From Pyricularia pennisetigena (lineage: Eukaryota > Ascomycota > Sordariomycetes > Magnaporthales > Pyriculariaceae): a DNA stretch of 64,000 nucleotides. Within the stretch, counting starts at the first letter, position 1, and every line of letters begins with the position of its first letter. Shown piece by piece: positions 23,437 to 33,859 of this stretch. A program made the position numbers and the translations under genes. The stretch lies in assembly GCF_004337985.1 (NCBI RefSeq), contig NC_043744.1, forward strand, positions 3,260,408-3,324,407, in the 5' to 3' direction. The notes beneath the pieces were generated by a model that saw only the letters and a program-made list of their open reading frames with translations, searched no databases and had not been told where the DNA came from.

Positions 23437-24717
23437 GATGAGCAGAGGGTTGCTGGAATATGTTTACTTGTACAATCATACCAGTGTTTTAGCTGTGTCC
23501 AGGAAGTGCGCGAACTTCAGCAATTTGTACTACATCTCTCTACCTGTACTTCATTCCGCCGGAGCGGGATCGGCCTTAATTCGCCGAAGGTACCGGAGCA
23601 TAGGCCGGCTCGTCGGCCGACCATACCAGCTGGGGCTGTTGTGGTTCGCTGACCGCAACAGTAAATGCAGGGTTTAGTCACAAAAGTTCAAGGCAGCTGC
23701 CGAATAGGGCTACGGTAGCGCCCGCCGAGCCCCAGGATGAAGTCATGAGCTGACTTGATCCAAACAAAACGAGTAAATGTCTGCGGCATCGGACAGAAGA
23801 TGACAGGAACACCACCTAAGTAATTGCGACAGCGCTGGCCCGGCATCGAATTGGACTCCGCGTTGTGCAAGCGAGGGTGAGTCAGCTGTACGAATGAGCA
23901 TTTTACTCCATTGTTCTTTGAGATAGGGGAAAAAAAAAAGTATTTGGCGACGGACTCATGCTGAGATCTCCAAATGGAAACAAGAGAGACTTGGATGCTG
24001 AATACAGTACAGACAGGCCCACTTCCAAAGGACAATCCTGGGTAGTGGAGCCTGTCAGGTGCGTGTGATGAGCCAAGAATACAAAGCGCACTGCAAGTGC
24101 ACTTAATAATAGTACAATGGCCATTTGATCTTTCCTCGGGTACGTAGTATATCAATGAATAGACTAGGCTATGCATGAAAAATTTTGTCTAATGTTTATC
24201 ATGTTAATATTCAGATGAATGGAGCTTGTCCTACATACTCTGCAGTAGTTCTAATTATTATGAACCCTTCTAGAAAAGATACGAAGCAATAGAGTGCGGA
24301 TGATATCGGCGGAGACACCCACCCAGTGGACCCCTCAATTTGACACTGGCGACTGGTGTCGAACAAGCAGCAATTGGTCTGTGCATCACCGTGTCAACTG
24401 AACCGAATAGGAGGCCAAACTTTTCTTGGGACAAATTCGAGCTGAGACCATCTTAACCTCTCGACCATCAGTCGTCGCCAGAGTTCTCCAACCAAACGGC
24501 AAGCTATCGCTGATTGTGCTGCCGTGTTCCGCTCCGTCAATTTGCTATCATACAGCTTCCCGACGCGGCACGCATCTTCGATCCTGCTTCTGCCCTTGTT
24601 CCACCGCGAATTTGGTGTTGTTGTTGTCTTCTTTGGGGTGTCCTTTTTGCCCAATCAACCAGTCAATCAATCAAAACCCAGATTTCCCATCTCCCAGATC
24701 TCCACCACGTTTATGCA
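23437..24717. other. Intergenic; divergent promoters of MFS and CBS-PB1 genes
   Basis: The flanking genes are divergent, so both promoters lie here. The stretch 24120-24310 is AT-rich. A pyrimidine-rich segment at about 24570-24715 leads into the CBS-PB1 start. The 162-codon minus frame at 23688-24176 has no family features. Confidence 0.4.
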
Positions 24718-27147
24718 ATGTCAGGCAACACCCTTCGAGGTACTCCCGGGCGCGCTCAGGGACGCGGAGCCATACCAAATTTTCCATCCAGCCCGGCAGC
24801 CGCTGGTTCAAGCTCGTCCATTCCTCGCCCTGTACTCGAACAAACCATGAGCAGCCATAATACTCAGCCTCCAGCCAGCGAGGCAGGCGGCTCCACCATG
24901 AGCGCCAGCCGTCAGAAGCAGACAAAGAGAGATGAGGTATGTTTGCATGCCCTGTCGGCCAGGCCCCTGCTCTTGACGACATGATGCCCTACCCCTTTTT
25001 GGCCTCTCCCCTCCCCCACGAAGCCGTGAGCGTGGTCTCTTGGGTCCAAACATCGGTCTTCGTTTCATTCCACTGCATGCAAGACACGCGAGAGATACCG
25101 GCCTTGCATCTACGACAACGACGCCATGAGCACAATCAGCGAACCCATTCGGGGCTTCCACGCCACCAGAGGAATGCCGACTGACTATTATGTACAGGCG
25201 ATACGCCGCAAGATGGAGAACGACCTCGCCAAGAAGAAGCATGTGACGGGCCGAGCCCGTCACTCGAGGAAAGCCCCGCCCGGAACCGTCCTCGCCCTCA
25301 AGCCCAGCCAGGCTCTCCAGATCAAGCCCGGCACCACCGTGGCCGAGGCCGCCCAGCTCATGGCCGCCAAGCGGGAGGACTGCGTCCTGGTCACGGACGA
25401 CGATGATAGAATCGCGGGTATCTTCACGGCCAAGGACCTTGCCTTTCGTGTTGTTGGTGCCGGTCTCAAGGCTACCAACGTTACGATTGCCGAGATCATG
25501 ACCAAGAACCCGCTGTGTGCCCGGACAGACACAAGCGCGACCGATGCTCTCGACTTGATGGTGCGGAAGGGCTTCCGCCACCTGCCTGTCATGGACGAAA
25601 ACCAAGACATTTCGGGCATCCTCGACATTACAAAGTGCTTTTACGATGCCATGGAGAAGCTGGAGCGGGCCTACTCCTCATCGAGGAAACTCTACGATGC
25701 CCTAGAGGGAGTGCAATCGGAGCTGGGGGCGAGCCAGCCTCAGCAGATCATTCAATACGTCGAGGCACTGAGGACAAAGATGTCAGGCCCAACTCTGGAG
25801 TCGGTCTTGAACGGCATGCCCCCTACGACTGTTGGCGTAAAGACATCGGTCAAGGAGGCAGCCCAGATGATGAAGGAGAACCACACAACGGCCGTTCTGG
25901 TCCAGGATCAGGGTCAAATCACGGGCATTTTCACCAGCAAAGATGTTGTGCTGCGTGTCATCGCTCCCGGTCTGGACCCCGGAAATTGCAGCGTCGTCAG
26001 GGTCATGACGCCCCATCCTGACTTTGCTCCGATGGACATGAGCATTCAGGCTGCTCTCCGCAAAATGCATGGTAGGTCGCGGAAGCATCGTTTGTGCCAC
26101 AAATTTGAGACAATAGGCTAACAATAACCCTCAACAGACGGTCACTATCTTAACCTCCCGGTCATGAATGACTCTGGTGAGATTGTAGGAATGGTGGATG
26201 TTCTCAAACTTACGTATGCCACTCTTGAGCAAATCAACACCATGTCAAGCGGCGACAACGAGGGTCCCGCATGGAACAAGTTCTGGCTGTCCTTGGACAA
26301 TGAGACAGAATCCATGGTTTCGGGAGATGGTTCACATCACCATTCTCATTCACATGTCCACCACCGTTCCGTTATGTCGCCAGACTTGACGCGCGAGCGA
26401 TTGGATAGTGTTGCACCTGGAGACTCGGCTTCCCATGCCGGCGTTGAGTCTCCCGGCCACTCCATCGTCCAGCACTCTCCTGAGCTGCCCGTCAGTGAGA
26501 TCCCCTTCCCCTTCAAGTTTAAGGCTCCGAGTGGCCGAGTCCACAGGCTACAGGTGATCGCTTCTCACGGAGTAGCTGCCTTTATCACCAACGTTACTTC
26601 CAAGCTTGGCGGAGAGATCGAGGCAGTGGGCGGCGCACCAGAGGTTACCGAGGATGGACAAGTCCGTGGCGGCTTCGCCCTCTCGTACCTTGATAACGAG
26701 GGCGACTCGGTCAGTATCACAGCCGACCAGGATCTGCTGGAGGCAATCTTGCTCGCCCGCCAGTCAGGCCGTGACAAGGTTGATCTTTTTGTTCACGATC
26801 CGGAGAAGCCCCCTGTTGCCGTGGCAGCCCCCGCCGCCGTGCCGCCAGCCCCTTCTGAACCTGTTTCAGTGCCCATTCCCACCCCACCAGCCTCCAGCGT
26901 GGCCCGGGAGCGCAGGAGGCGCAAGTCGCCCGCCAGTGATGACAGCGATGAGGAGGAGGAATCGGAGGACGACGGATCCTCAACGCTCAGGAGACCACGC
27001 CGACATCAACGCGCGGCGGCAGCCCAGCAGGAGCCACTCATCGCGGGTGTTCCCAACGAGTTGTTGCTTCCCGGCGCTATCGTTACGCTCGCAGTTGTGA
27101 TTGTTGGCGTCTTTACCATCTCGCGCATTTCAAGCAACAACAGGTAG
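24718..27147 (+). CDS. CBS- and PB1-domain protein, tail-anchored (Mug70-like)
   Basis: Three exons (24718-24936, 25198-26071, 26138-27147) encode 700 residues. A low-complexity N-terminus ends in KQTKRDE, joined to AIRRKMENDLAKKK. Four CBS motifs follow: about 100-160 (GIFTAKDLAFRVVG), 165-220 (IMTKNPLC...FRHLPVMDE), 260-320 (GIFTSKDVVLRVI) and 325-385 (YLNLPVMNDSGEIVGMVDV). The second intron falls inside the fourth. A His-rich spacer (SHHHSHSHVHH) leads to a PB1 domain at about 490-590 with a pronounced acidic strand. A single hydrophobic segment, PGAIVTLAVVIVGVFTI, near the end suggests a tail anchor. The order matches fungal Mug70-type proteins. CBS pairs bind adenine nucleotides and PB1 domains pair with other PB1 domains. 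The cellular role is not established. The tail anchor would place the bulk in the cytosol on an organelle membrane. Confidence 0.92.
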
Positions 27148-27763
27148 AGTCAGAGACGAGTAGCTTGAGGTCAGGGTTGGCGAGATAAATGGAAGAACCT
27201 GAAAGTTTTTGGTCATGGACAGGGTAGATACCCATACTGGGGGAGAGGCCCCAGCCCACGCATTGCTGTTTTCGTCATATATTTTTTGCTGCGATGTCCT
27301 GCCGGGTTCGCAAAAAGATGGGCTCAGCTTGTTAGTGTTTTTGATTTGTACCACATAGTGTTGACGATACCTGTCCAATACAATTAATACCGTACGCACT
27401 AAGCATCTTCTTTACTTCTGTCAATTGATTGCCAATGTGGATCTTGAAGAGTGCTGTTTTTCATGTGTTTTAAAATGTCTCCCGGATTCTTTGGTCAAAT
27501 AATAATTTCCAACCTCTGACTGTAACACCCAACTCCCCCTGTCAGGACGTTTTGCTGCTTATCATTTCAATCCAAACCCATCTGTCGCCCCAGGTACCAA
27601 CCAAGTCAACCTACCCTGAACCCATCCCCCTGATCTGATCAGAGGACCCACATCAACCGTGCACGGGCCATGCCAACTGACGTCCAGCTTCACGGTCCAA
27701 AAAAGTTTCGAAGCTTCAGAGTCTCGCGTCGAACTTGAAGGCAAGCCAAGCTCACATGTCACC
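27148..27763. other. Intergenic between CBS-PB1 and uS2m genes
   Basis: This same-strand spacer holds the 3' region of the CBS-PB1 gene and the promoter of the mitochondrial ribosomal gene. No further gene is seen. Confidence 0.4.
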
Positions 27764-29127
27764 ATGATCATAAGGAATTTAGCAGTCCGGCACGGTAAGA
27801 AAGCTCTCACATTCTGCTGTATCATTCAATTGGTCACTATACTCACACAAACCTTTCCCGATTTAAAGGCCGGTCTGCCTTTGCAGCTCCAGTCGCCCGC
27901 GCCGTGAATGGCAGCACCACCAGCGGCATCCGCAGCATCTCGAGCGAGACCCTCTCGACCTCGGGCACCGTTCACGCCTCTACTCCGCCTACACACCCTC
28001 CCCCGAGTCCTGGAACGGCAACGGCCACGGCCACGTCTGCCGCACCCCTGGCAGTGCCCAGGGTATTGGACCCTCGTCTCCAGGCACGGTTCGGCCAGAC
28101 GCAAAAGGAAGAAGCGCCTGACACGACGGCCCGCGACTGGATCGAGCTGAAGCGTTTCCGCAAGAAGACCTCGGGCCTTGGGTCTCAGCGCTCGACGCGA
28201 ACCTACCGCCCCAGCGACCTGCTGCGCGACCCGCCCAAGCCCCAGGATGTGACGCTGGAGCTCCTGATGGCCTCGCAGTGTCACATGGGCCACCACAAGT
28301 CGCTGTGGAACCCGGCCAACGCACGCTTCATCTACGGCGTGCGGCAGGACATACACATCATCTCGCTGGAGCAGACGGCTGCGCACCTGCGTCGGGCTGC
28401 GCGCCTGGTCGAAGAGGTCGCCTTCTGCGGCGGTCTGATCCTGTTCGCTGGCACGCGCCAGGGCCAGATGGAGATCGTGACGCGGGCCGCCGAGCTGAGC
28501 CGCGGCTGCCACCTGTTCAACAAGTGGACGCCTGGCACCATCACGAACCGCGACCAGCTGCTGGCGGGCGGCGCGCTCAGGATGGTTGACGAGCACGACC
28601 GCGAGCTGCCCGGGTTTGAGAAACACCTGCAGGAGCGGAGGCCCATCACACCGGATCTGGTCGTGGTGCTGAACCCACTCGAGAACAACATCCTGCTGCA
28701 CGAGTGCAAGGTGTCGCAGATCCCGACGATCGGTGTCATTGATACAAATGCCGATGCTACCAAGGTCACTTACCCGATTCCGGCGAACGATGACAGGTAA
28801 ATACTTTGTGTTTTTTTTGTTCCTATCAAAAGTTGCTGTGTGTCCAAGTAGTCATTAGGTACTAACAAAGTCTTGCTGCAAAACAGTCTGCGAAGCATGG
28901 CCGTCGTTGCCGGCGTTCTGGGACGCGCCGGTGAGTTGGGGCAGAAACGGCGTCTCGCCGACGCCAAGAGCGGCCAGGTGCACTGGGAAAATCCGGCGGA
29001 TGTGGCACGGTTCTTGTATAAGCTCAACGCGGAGGTCATCGAGGCGACGCGCCAGCAGATGGAGGCGGATGCCAAGGAAGAGCAACGTTTGCTTGAGAAT
29101 GCTAGTTTAAAGGATCTGCTCACGTGA
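27764..29127 (+). CDS. MRP4: Mitochondrial small-subunit ribosomal protein uS2m
   Basis: Three exons (27764-27794, 27869-28796, 28887-29127) encode 399 residues. The tiny first exon encodes MIIRNLAVRH, the start of an R-rich, acid-free presequence suited to mitochondrial import. An alternative 21-nt-later acceptor (CTTTGCAG) keeps the frame and would drop seven residues. The uS2 core is clear: LLMASQCHMGHHKSLWNPAN, FIYGVRQDIHIISLEQT, ILFAGTRQGQ, NKWTPGTITN, PDLVVVLNP and IPTIGVIDTNAD, all standard S2 boxes. The last exon adds a charged C-terminal helix region absent from bacterial S2. The product binds the mitoribosome 37S head/body junction. The Pro/Ala/Thr-rich linker after the presequence is typical of fungal forms. 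Confidence 0.95.
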
Positions 29128-29816
29128 TTGAGGTGTGGTCCTGTATGCTTTCTAGTCTCGTTGCCTAACGCCACTGGGTCTTTGGTTTGTGTGGAACGGC
29201 TGTATTACATGTGCATAAGTTTGTAAAAATACATTTGAAAGAAATAGACATTGTAACCCTGGGTTTTCTTGAGGCGTTGTGGCCTTTGTTATAAGCTGTC
29301 TGCTCATGGCATTCTAGACTGCCGGCTGTACTGTACATTTGGTATGCACAATGCAGCTCCTGAGTGTTCCAGCATAGAAGATGAAAAGGTACGCAAGGCA
29401 GAATTTAGTCCCTCTCTCGGCTTTTTTTTTTTTTTTTTTTTTTTTTCTCATTAGTAGCCGGGGGGTAATTAATTGGGCCAGTCTTGCTAACCCAAGTCAC
29501 TTTCACAGCAGCTTGATCGAAGGCCCTTCTCAAGAGAGCGTTCCGTGTCCGGATCCCTCAAGCAAGTATTAGCCGACACGTTTCCCTTCAAAAACTCTAA
29601 GTTGTTGTTTCGGAGCCATTAGAGCTTTCCTGGCTCGTTATATACCGCCCTTTAATTTCTCCAGTCCACTCATATACGTCCGCTCAATCCTCTTTGTATT
29701 TTCTTTCTTTTCTGTTGCACGTCTTTGATATCTGGATTTTGGGATCCTGCTGCAAATATCCTACGCTCTTTGCTGGATCATCATGCACCAACGACAAGTT
29801 GCGATGACCTTGTCCT
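29128..29816. other. Intergenic; convergent 3' regions
   Basis: The space lies between convergent genes. It contains a 25-T homopolymer at 29422-29446. No gene is seen. Confidence 0.5.
29422..29446 (+). repeat. Poly(T) run, 25 nt
   Basis: An uninterrupted T homopolymer lies between two convergent genes. The length may vary between assemblies. Confidence 0.9.
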
Positions 29817-30881
29817 CTAGTTGTTGAAATAGCCGCCCATGTTATGCATTCCGGGCGCCTGAAAGGCAGGGATGTGCTCTGCTGAGTAGTGAACAGGAGC
29901 ACCGCCCGGCTCTACCTCGGGCACCAGCGGGCCCGGCGCAAGATATCCTGGCTGGTGGTGGTACATGGGATGCTGAGGCTGCTGCTGGTGGTAGTGGATC
30001 TGCATGGGCGCCTGCATCATGTTGGGTTGGGCATAGGGATAACCGCCGGTTGGGCATGTCGGGTACTGCATGGGATGGTAACCCATCTGCATGGCGCCCG
30101 GGTAGCCATAGCCGCCGAGGGCCTGGCCTGACATCATGCCGTACATTCCTTGTTGCTGTTGATGCAGCTGGATGTGCTGGAGCTGGGCGCTGAGGAGCTG
30201 TGCAGGACCCATCCCCAAAGCATCATGGCCGAATTGAGATGGCTGCTGGTGCTCCGGAGCGTTGCCGGTAGAGACCTGCACGGGAACAAGCTGCTGCGTC
30301 CCCGGATGGGGTCCTGGCACGAGCATGTAGCCCGTCTGCTGTTGGGACACGGGTGCCGCCGTGGTCTGCTGTTCGGAGGGGGGATGGGCAGTGCCCTCAG
30401 ACGCGACGGGCTTGCGGATCTTGGGCTTCTTCAGAGCAGAGCGGATGGGCTTGGGGCTCGGATGTGGTGCATCAGAGGAAGTAGACGAGCGCGCATCGTC
30501 GTCGATGCCGCCCGCGTCAGCATCGCCGCTGCTGCTGCCCGAGTGATGCCAGCTCTCTGGGTCGCGGGGCCGACGGCGGCGAGTGGCCGTACCGGGGTCG
30601 CTGTCGCGAGGCTTGAAGTGGACGCGGCGGTCCTTGGTCTTGTTGTGGTTCCGACGCGCAGAGCCCGACGAGTCGTGGGCGTCTTCGACCGTGGCGCGGC
30701 GGTAGTTCTTTGCCCAGGTTCCAATGTGGCCCCGAGAGGGATTGGTGGTTGGGGCTTTGAGCCTTTCCAGATCAGATATGTGTACTTTTACCATCCCGTC
30801 GGCCGTGGAGGTGGAGGAAGACGATGAGGATGACAAGTCACCTGGTGTTTTGGTGCCCTTATCACGGGACCGACGATTCAT
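29817..30881 (-). CDS. Low-complexity protein of unknown function
   Basis: A single-exon frame of 354 residues starts at an ATG (MNRRSRDKGTKTPG). I do not recognise a family. The N-terminal half is basic and Ser-rich, with a possible short folded motif, VKVHISDLERLK...GHIGTWAKNYRRATVED, at about 30-70 and a DRRVHFKPRD patch. PIRSALKKPKIRKP at about 140-155 is strongly basic and could be a nuclear signal. The C-terminal half is Gln/Met/Pro/Tyr/His-rich (HQQQQGMYGMM, YPYAQPNMMQAPMQIHYHQQQ) without charged residues, a prion-like composition seen in RNA-binding or transcription cofactors. There is no membrane segment. Coding status rests on the long ATG-initiated frame, codon usage and the non-random composition. 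Confidence 0.75.
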   Translation of the reverse strand: MNRRSRDKGTKTPGDLSSSSSSSTSTADGMVKVHISDLERLKAPTTNPSRGHIGTWAKNYRRATVEDAHDSSGSARRNHNKTKDRRVHFKPRDSDPGTATRRRRPRDPESWHHSGSSSGDADAGGIDDDARSSTSSDAPHPSPKPIRSALKKPKIRKPVASEGTAHPPSEQQTTAAPVSQQQTGYMLVPGPHPGTQQLVPVQVSTGNAPEHQQPSQFGHDALGMGPAQLLSAQLQHIQLHQQQQGMYGMMSGQALGGYGYPGAMQMGYHPMQYPTCPTGGYPYAQPNMMQAPMQIHYHQQQPQHPMYHHQPGYLAPGPLVPEVEPGGAPVHYSAEHIPAFQAPGMHNMGGYFNN

Positions 30882-32574
30882 GGTTCAGGTGAGACTGAAA
30901 GTGCAAGCCGTTTAGCTGGGTGGTTGGATGTGAGGATAGTAGGGGGGTTGAGAGACGGGATTGTGGTCAAGCTGATGTTGGTGTGGAAAATCGCCACTCA
31001 AGAGGGGAAGAGAAGGCGTGCTGCATCGACGGTAAAAATCTCAGTTCAATATGAAGTTTCACCGTGGTGAGAGCTCTTCAGGTAATTCTGGCTTTGTTCA
31101 GTTCCCGTTGGTTTGGGAGCAAATCGGCAGGTGAAGTAGATCTGAGGATTTTGACGAAAACAACAAACGGTCAAAAATGACCACAGAGAGGATGCAGCTC
31201 AACGGTAGCGTGCAGAAAGATCAACACCGACTAGAGGTTGCATCCGTCACGTAAAAGGTAACGTACTGGACGTTGTGCAGAAGATGGTGACCAAGATTTG
31301 GTGGAAGGGTTCACGGTTGGTCGAGGAAGTCAAGGCACTAAGAATCCAATATAGGGACTACAGTGGCTCTGTCAGATACCCCTCCAAGAACAGGTCCCAG
31401 GCGAGGTATCTTACCCTGCACTTCCGCGTCTGGATGCCTATAGATATAGGTAGTGAAGGCTTTTCATGTTGCCGGTGCCGATATCAGTTTAAGCAAGTCT
31501 CAATACCCTTAGTAGCAGCTCTTACAACCTCACTGACTCATAGTTGCCCGTTGCCCTGACCCTTTCTGACGGCAGGACTCGAAATTTATAGCGCCAGTCT
31601 TTGGCACATGATTCTACCGCATACAGGCGGGATATCCAAACCCAAAAACCTGCCTCGATGACGGCTTGAAAGACTGCCTGCAGGGGCTATCTTTGTCTGA
31701 GATTACTCGCATGGTATCTTCTTGCAGCTCTTCTTGTAAGCCCATAGATTGTTGGAAATACCCAAGGCCGGTTTTCTATGATTACAACCCAAAGTACCTA
31801 AGACTCTAGGATGGTGGTTTTCTATTTAGTAAGACATTCCTTGGCAGAAATCAGAGACCAGATGCGTCTTGGAACACGTGGTATCCCATGCAAACAGAAG
31901 CATTCCAGATATCAAGATCAACCGAGACAGGGCGCCAGATCTTAATTAAATCTTAAGCTAACATCACTGCCTGCATTCTATTCGCACGCGATATCAATCC
32001 ACTGGAATTGTTAGCGATGCCGTTTTCTGGACAAATACTTCCAATAGGACTGCCAAGAATTAGAGATGGGGTCTTGGGTCAAAGAAGAGCACCGACGGCA
32101 ACTTCCGGCATTTCTCGTTCTGAAGGCATGCTGATCGGATCCTATAGCTCAGTCCTACCCGATGGCGCAAGTTTCTGGGTTTCTTTGTAGGAGAAAAATA
32201 CTGTCATATATCAAGATATTACCAGTTGTTTGCATGTAGAATACATACGCCATTAGATATTGAGTAGGATAATACAAACAGTCATCTTTTCCTCATCAGG
32301 TTGATAGATTGTCACCAACATTAGTCGAATTATAATGCCAGCAAGTACGTCGCGCTTACGTACTCTAAATGGCCAGATGTGGTAAGATATAAAAGGTAAA
32401 TTTTTATCTGTACCTGCCCAAGACGGACAAGATCAGACCCAAGAAAGTGTCGAAAACGACTGAGATATAAATATATATAGCCATAAGAAGAATTGTACAA
32501 AGAAAAAAAAGAGGCCCAAAAAAGGCAGGTGAATTAGGCAAGCCGCAGAACTGAACTTTTTGCTCGGGAAAAAA
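30882..32574. other. Intergenic region, AT-rich toward its right end
   Basis: No gene is supported. The left part is the promoter of the low-complexity gene. The right part (about 31900-32500) is AT-rich. A tRNA-like but non-folding segment lies near 31570-31625 on the minus strand. Confidence 0.4.
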
Positions 32575-33859
32575 CTACCTGTCAGCCCCCATGAGATTTC
32601 TGTATGCTGCATACTGCCTCTCGTCCAGGGCCGTCATCCTGTCCAACTGCGGGCTATGGCTCGGGACGCCGAGGCTGGCGTTTTCGGCAAAGTTGTGCGG
32701 GGCAAAACTGGGCGGAGCAAAGTTCGGCGCCGCAGCATTGTTGGCGTTGTCAGGGCCGGAGGAGCTCTCCGTGGGCCCGGGGCCGCTGGACCTGTCGTCA
32801 AGAGCAACCTTGACCTCGCCTGAGCGCGTGTAACGCCGATATAGGTAGATTGATAAGCCAGTGACGGCCGCCACACCGGCTGTTTTGTGCGAACAAAAAA
32901 AGAGTCTTTGGTTAGCTTTTGAAAGACAGTCCACCCAGTGACATCTGCTGAGGACTTTTTTTTCCGCATCACCTACCGATGGACCCCGCAAGAATTCCAG
33001 GCGCGTCTCCTCCTCCAGTGGAGGCAGTAACTGTACCACCCGCGTTGACCGATTCGCCGGGCGGGGAGGGCTCAGGGGTCGCGGTCGGCGGCGCGTCGGT
33101 GCTGGTTGAAACAAGACCGCTCGAGAGAAGATCAGAAGACATAGGTACCGGCAATGGTAGGCTGAGGGCTGGCGGGCTAGGAGACGGTATAAGCAGCGAC
33201 GAAAGAGGGGTTGCTGGAGACGTCGCCGAACTGGGTGTCGAAGACGGGGTCGTTTGCAAGGGCGGCGCCGACGTCGGGATAGGCGTCGCCGGGTTTGTCG
33301 GGGTCGTTGCCCGTGTCGTCGAGGTCAACAGCGTCGTGGGGTTCATCCCGGGAACCGGAACGATTATGGCACCTCGGTTCGGCGGTATCGTGCCATTAAG
33401 AAACATATTTCCCGGAGAAGCAGGGAGAGTTGCCGATGGCTGGCCAGGAGGCCCCGTTGCTGGCGGCGTTGGGGACTTTGGTGCCTCCGATTTGGCCTCT
33501 GATTTTGACGAGGCGGAAGACGAAGACCCGGAGGAGGAACCGTCTCCGCTAGAATCCGAAGACTCGGACTCGGACTCGGGACTACCAGGCTCAGACGCAG
33601 CTTCGTCACCGGGCTGGGACGCACCCTCGTCACCAGACTCGGGCTTCGCATCACCTGGCTGGGATGCACCCTCGTCGCCAGACTCGGGCTCTGGACCACC
33701 GGGCTGGGATGCAGCTTCGTCACCGGACTCAGGCTCCGGCGCCTGCCTACGCTCCAGGTCGGCCAAAAGATGAGCCAGGTCCCTCGGCTCCTCTCCTCGT
33801 CGGATGATGACCGGCACCCTCCTTCGAAGTTGACGATGTTGCATCTTTGGGCTGGCCAT
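32575..33859 (-). CDS. Ser/Thr/Pro-rich single-pass membrane protein of unknown function
   Basis: Two exons (32977-33859 and 32575-32879) encode 395 residues. The intron (GTAGGT...CAG, 97 nt) lies inside the membrane helix: joining GILAGSI to AGVAAVTGLSIYLYRR creates one hydrophobic segment at about 288-307, ended by a basic stop. Before it, residues 40-100 hold three to four tandem acidic units of the form ESGDE-(A/G)-ASQPG-D. A Ser run and a long Pro/Thr/Ser-rich, probably O-glycosylated stalk follow. After it comes a short tail of about 90 residues. This resembles fungal Mid2-like or mucin-type surface proteins, but the N-terminus (MASPKMQHRQLRRRVP) is basic with no signal peptide. The protein may be a signal-anchor type, or a first exon may be missing. 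Confidence 0.75.
33560..33745 (-). repeat. Coding tandem repeats (ESGDE-x-ASQPG units)
   Basis: Imperfect repeats of about 45 nt in the first exon of the Ser/Thr/Pro-rich protein encode alternating PESGDE and ASQPG segments. Copy number is likely to vary between strains. Confidence 0.8.

Noticed and set aside
31565..31625. tRNA-like stretch on the minus strand (GCGGTAGAATC ... TTCGAGTCC)
   Set aside because: The T-stem does not pair and the acceptor ends do not match. At best a decayed tRNA or tRNA-derived fragment.
32979..33773. 264-codon plus-strand frame opposite the Ser/Thr/Pro-rich protein
   Set aside because: Low-complexity sequence mirrors the repeats of the minus-strand gene, which has a proper ATG, an intron and a membrane helix.
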